Origin: an uncultured Bacteroidales bacterium
GTDB taxonomy: Bacteria > Bacteroidota > Bacteroidia > Bacteroidales > Bacteroidaceae
DNA: 42,056 nt
Direction: 5' to 3'
NCBI GenBank assembly: GCA_946055775.1
Contig: CAMGHE010000002.1
Location: 1 to 42,056 of the forward strand
The position numbers and the translations under genes are program-made. This document shows positions 40,073-42,056 of the stretch, piece by piece (the first letter of the stretch is position 1; every line of letters starts with the position of its first letter). The notes beneath the pieces were generated by a model, which was not told where the DNA came from, made no database searches, and saw only the letters and a program-made list of their open reading frames with translations.

Positions 40073-41539
40073 ATGAAAAAGAATTGGATTTCCAAACTCG
40101 CTCTGGCAGCGCTCCTTCTTTGCGGTGCCGGACAGGCACAGGCCCAGAAGGGCTATGACGTGCCCGCCCTCAACCCTGAACTGCAGACCATGGCAGACCA
40201 GGTGATTGACATGCAAATCTCCTCGCCCGACAAGGCCAACAAAGCCTTTGTCAAACTGATGATCAAGGTCAAGAAGAACAAGGAAGACCTCCTCAGCCTG
40301 GGCCAGTACTTCCTCGACAAGAACATCTACCCCTGTGCCATGCAGTGCGCCAAGCAGGTCTATGAAGCCGATCCCACTTATATTCCTGGCCTCATGTTCA
40401 ACGGCGAGGTGTGCATGATGCGCAAGGACTACGGTAGCGCCGGTCAGATGTTCGACGCCGTCCTCGTGCAAGACAGCACCTACGTTCCCGCCCTCAAGCG
40501 CAACGCCTTCGTTTATAAGAACGTTAACCCCCACGTGGCCATTGAGATGCTCCAGCGCATCCAGCGCGCCGAGCCCGACAACCATGTAGCCAGTCGCGAC
40601 CTCGGCGACATCTACTACGCTCTCGATGAATATAAAGACGCCGTCAAGCAGTATGGCAACTACTTCTCTAAGGTCACCGAGAACGACTCTACCGACATCC
40701 GTCCGGGTGAAAACTACGTACAGTCGCTCTTCGCCACCGCCGACTTCTATGATATCCCCGAATTGTGCGAGCGTTTCAGCAAGCTCGACAATAAGACCAT
40801 CGTCTTCAAGCGTATGAACTTCTTCGCACAGGTGGAGAACCTCAAGGCCGACAAGGCTCGTGCCGCGATGAGCTACATTACGGAGAATCAGTATGCCGAC
40901 AGCATCTACATCTATCTCGACTACATTTACGCAGCCAACTTCCTGGCCGACGAGGACTCTATCTCTGACGCTATCGTTTACTGCGAGAAAGCCGTAGCCC
41001 GCGACACCACCAAGGTGGGTGCTATCAAGCAGTTGGCTTCGCTCTACCGCCGCAACAAGGAATACGACAAGGGTATTCAGACCTTCAAACTCTATCTCCA
41101 AAAGATGGGTCCCAAGGCCGACCTTTCCGACAAGTTGCTTCTTGGACAGCAGTATCTTGGTGCCAGCCAGCAGGCCGACATTACGCCTGAGCACCGTGCA
41201 GAACTCGTGAGCCAGGCTGACGAACTCTTCTTGGCTATCCTTGCCGAGCGTCCCGACGCCTACCAGGCCGTCCTCATGCGTGCCGCCCTCCACATCACCG
41301 ACGGCAGCAAGCCCGAGGAAGAGCCCAAGCAACTCTACGAAGAGGCTCTCCGCATGATGGAAGGTAAGGAGAATACCGACAACGCCAAGTTGACGGCCCT
41401 CCGCTACCTCGCCTTCTATCATGTACAGAAGGATGAACTCGACGAAGCCCGCAAGTGCTGCGACGGCATGCTCGCCATCGACGCCGAGAACGCCTTCGCC
41501 AAGCAGATTGATAGCTATCTCAAGACGCAGAATAAGTAA
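40073..41539 (+). CDS. Periplasmic TPR-repeat protein
   Basis: A 488-aa secreted protein with signal peptide MKKNWISKLALAALLLCGAG and cleavage after AQAQ. The rest is helical with TPR-like pairs throughout, for example HVASRDLGDIYYALDEYKDAVKQYGNYF, AIVYCEKAVARDTTKVGAIKQLA and LRYLAFYHVQKDELDEARKCCDGMLAIDA. The start at 40073 is chosen for the signal peptide; the ORF-track start at 39980 lies in the leader. TPR proteins at this place near Ton operons are common in Bacteroidetes, but no exact function can be given. Confidence 0.85.
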   Translation: MKKNWISKLALAALLLCGAGQAQAQKGYDVPALNPELQTMADQVIDMQISSPDKANKAFVKLMIKVKKNKEDLLSLGQYFLDKNIYPCAMQCAKQVYEADPTYIPGLMFNGEVCMMRKDYGSAGQMFDAVLVQDSTYVPALKRNAFVYKNVNPHVAIEMLQRIQRAEPDNHVASRDLGDIYYALDEYKDAVKQYGNYFSKVTENDSTDIRPGENYVQSLFATADFYDIPELCERFSKLDNKTIVFKRMNFFAQVENLKADKARAAMSYITENQYADSIYIYLDYIYAANFLADEDSISDAIVYCEKAVARDTTKVGAIKQLASLYRRNKEYDKGIQTFKLYLQKMGPKADLSDKLLLGQQYLGASQQADITPEHRAELVSQADELFLAILAERPDAYQAVLMRAALHITDGSKPEEEPKQLYEEALRMMEGKENTDNAKLTALRYLAFYHVQKDELDEARKCCDGMLAIDAENAFAKQIDSYLKTQNK

Positions 41540-41573
41540 GCCCCCCCAATTCAGGTCTTGAACCGATAACAAG

Positions 41574-41604
41574 TATGCCCTGCGTTGCATCAACGTGGGG
41601 CATA
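41574..41604 (+). terminator. Terminator after the TPR protein gene
   Basis: TATGCCC pairs with GGGCATA, with an inner CGTTG/CAACG pair around CAT, then TTTGATTT. It lies 34 nt after the stop. Confidence 0.65.
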
Positions 41605-41614
41605 TTTGATTTAG

Positions 41615-41636
41615 TGGCGACGCGAAAACGTCGCCA
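41615..41636 (+). repeat. Second short hairpin in the same gap
   Basis: TGGCGACG pairs exactly with CGTCGCCA around CGAAAA. It lies just after the terminator and before the peptidase gene; it may stabilise the following leader. Confidence 0.6.
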
Positions 41637-41689
41637 GCACCGTCCCACCATTCTCACCCAGCAATTCCCTACCTCACAACTACACAAAC

Positions 41690-42056
41690 ATGAAGAAAAC
41701 CCTTCTTGCCCTTATGGCTACAGCAGCACTGGCTTCCTGCACCACCAGCAAGCAGAATCCCTTCCTCAGCGAGTGGGACACGCCCTACGGCATCCCGCCC
41801 TTCAATGAAATCTCCGTCGATGACTATATCCCCGCCATCCAGGCCGGCATCGACCAGCAGAACAAGGAGATCGATGCCATCATTGCCGACACCGCCGCTC
41901 CTACCTTCGCCAACACCATCGAGCCCCTCGAACGCTCGGGTAACATTCTGGCCAAGGTGCAGGGTGTCCTCTTCAATATCCATGAGACCGACCGCACCGA
42001 TGCCCTCGACTCCATCGTCAACCTGGCCCTGCCCATGCTCACCGAACACGGCGACA
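41690..42056 (+). CDS. M3-family peptidyl-dipeptidase (Dcp-like) lipoprotein, partial
   Basis: The first 122 codons of a gene cut by the window end and absent from the ORF track because its stop is not included. MKKTLLALMATAALASCTTS is a signal peptide with lipobox ALASC. The mature start NPFLSEWDTPYGIPPFNEIS and the next DDYIPAIQAGIDQQNKEIDA and TFANTIEPLERSGNILAKVQ are typical N-terminal segments of M3 peptidyl-dipeptidases (Dcp/OpdA). The zinc-binding HExxH lies beyond the window. It probably trims dipeptides from peptides in the periplasm. Confidence 0.88.
   Translation, partial: MKKTLLALMATAALASCTTSKQNPFLSEWDTPYGIPPFNEISVDDYIPAIQAGIDQQNKEIDAIIADTAAPTFANTIEPLERSGNILAKVQGVLFNIHETDRTDALDSIVNLALPMLTEHGD

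Noticed and set aside
39917-41593. 558-aa minus-strand ORF
   Set aside because: It is antisense to the TPR gene, which has a signal peptide, promoter and terminator; the antisense frame has no recognisable domain.

Overview
The window reads as chromosome of a fairly GC-rich member of the Bacteroidales, probably Prevotella-like. The grounds are promoters of the TAnnTTTG type with an upstream TTTG/TTGG about 19 bp away, many lipoproteins with an Asp-rich tail after the lipobox Cys, an ExbB-ExbD-ExbD-TonB-PstS-TPR operon, an EtfB-EtfA-acyl-CoA dehydrogenase operon, and a leucine operon carrying a second LeuA-like enzyme. The species cannot be fixed from sequence alone. Almost every real gene lies in one of five co-directional blocks.

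1-9005 (+): a lipoprotein locus. It runs from a small lipoprotein (FimB/Mfa2-like look), through a BMP/PnrA-like binding lipoprotein and a 708-aa lipoprotein fusing a LIV-type binding domain to a legumain-like C13 cysteine protease, to three tandem paralogous lipoproteins with MABP-like motifs. Two of the paralogues keep a C-terminal Fib_succ_major domain and the third has lost it. The protease fusion with its companions is the best candidate here for an undescribed system. It is followed (9165-10931) by a lipobox/TPR/TM/AraC regulator.

10932-22826 (mostly -): a repeat-rich gap with a MITE-like element and a 23-bp perfect inverted repeat comes first. Then, on the minus strand, come a degenerate DUF1680/GH127 protein, a GYF_2/TM protein, an aldose-1-epimerase family protein, MlaF-MlaE, tRNA-Leu(UAA), and the leucine operon leuA - small membrane protein - leuC - leuD - leuA/cimA homologue. 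leuA is preceded by a Leu-rich leader peptide and an attenuator hairpin. Upstream of that leader lies a striking array of about fifteen 22-bp-period hairpins.

22827-31140 (-): an exopolysaccharide cluster of Wzx flippase, acyltransferase, Wzz, EpsG-type polymerase and two GT2 glycosyltransferases. A type II restriction-modification pair sits inside it, between the polymerase and the glycosyltransferases.

31355-35049 (-): acyl-CoA dehydrogenase, EtfA and EtfB, with a long EtfB leader containing an 11-bp-period tandem array. 35683-42056 (+): ExbB, ExbD, ExbD, TonB, a PstS-like lipoprotein, a TPR protein, and the start of an M3 (Dcp-like) peptidase cut by the window end.
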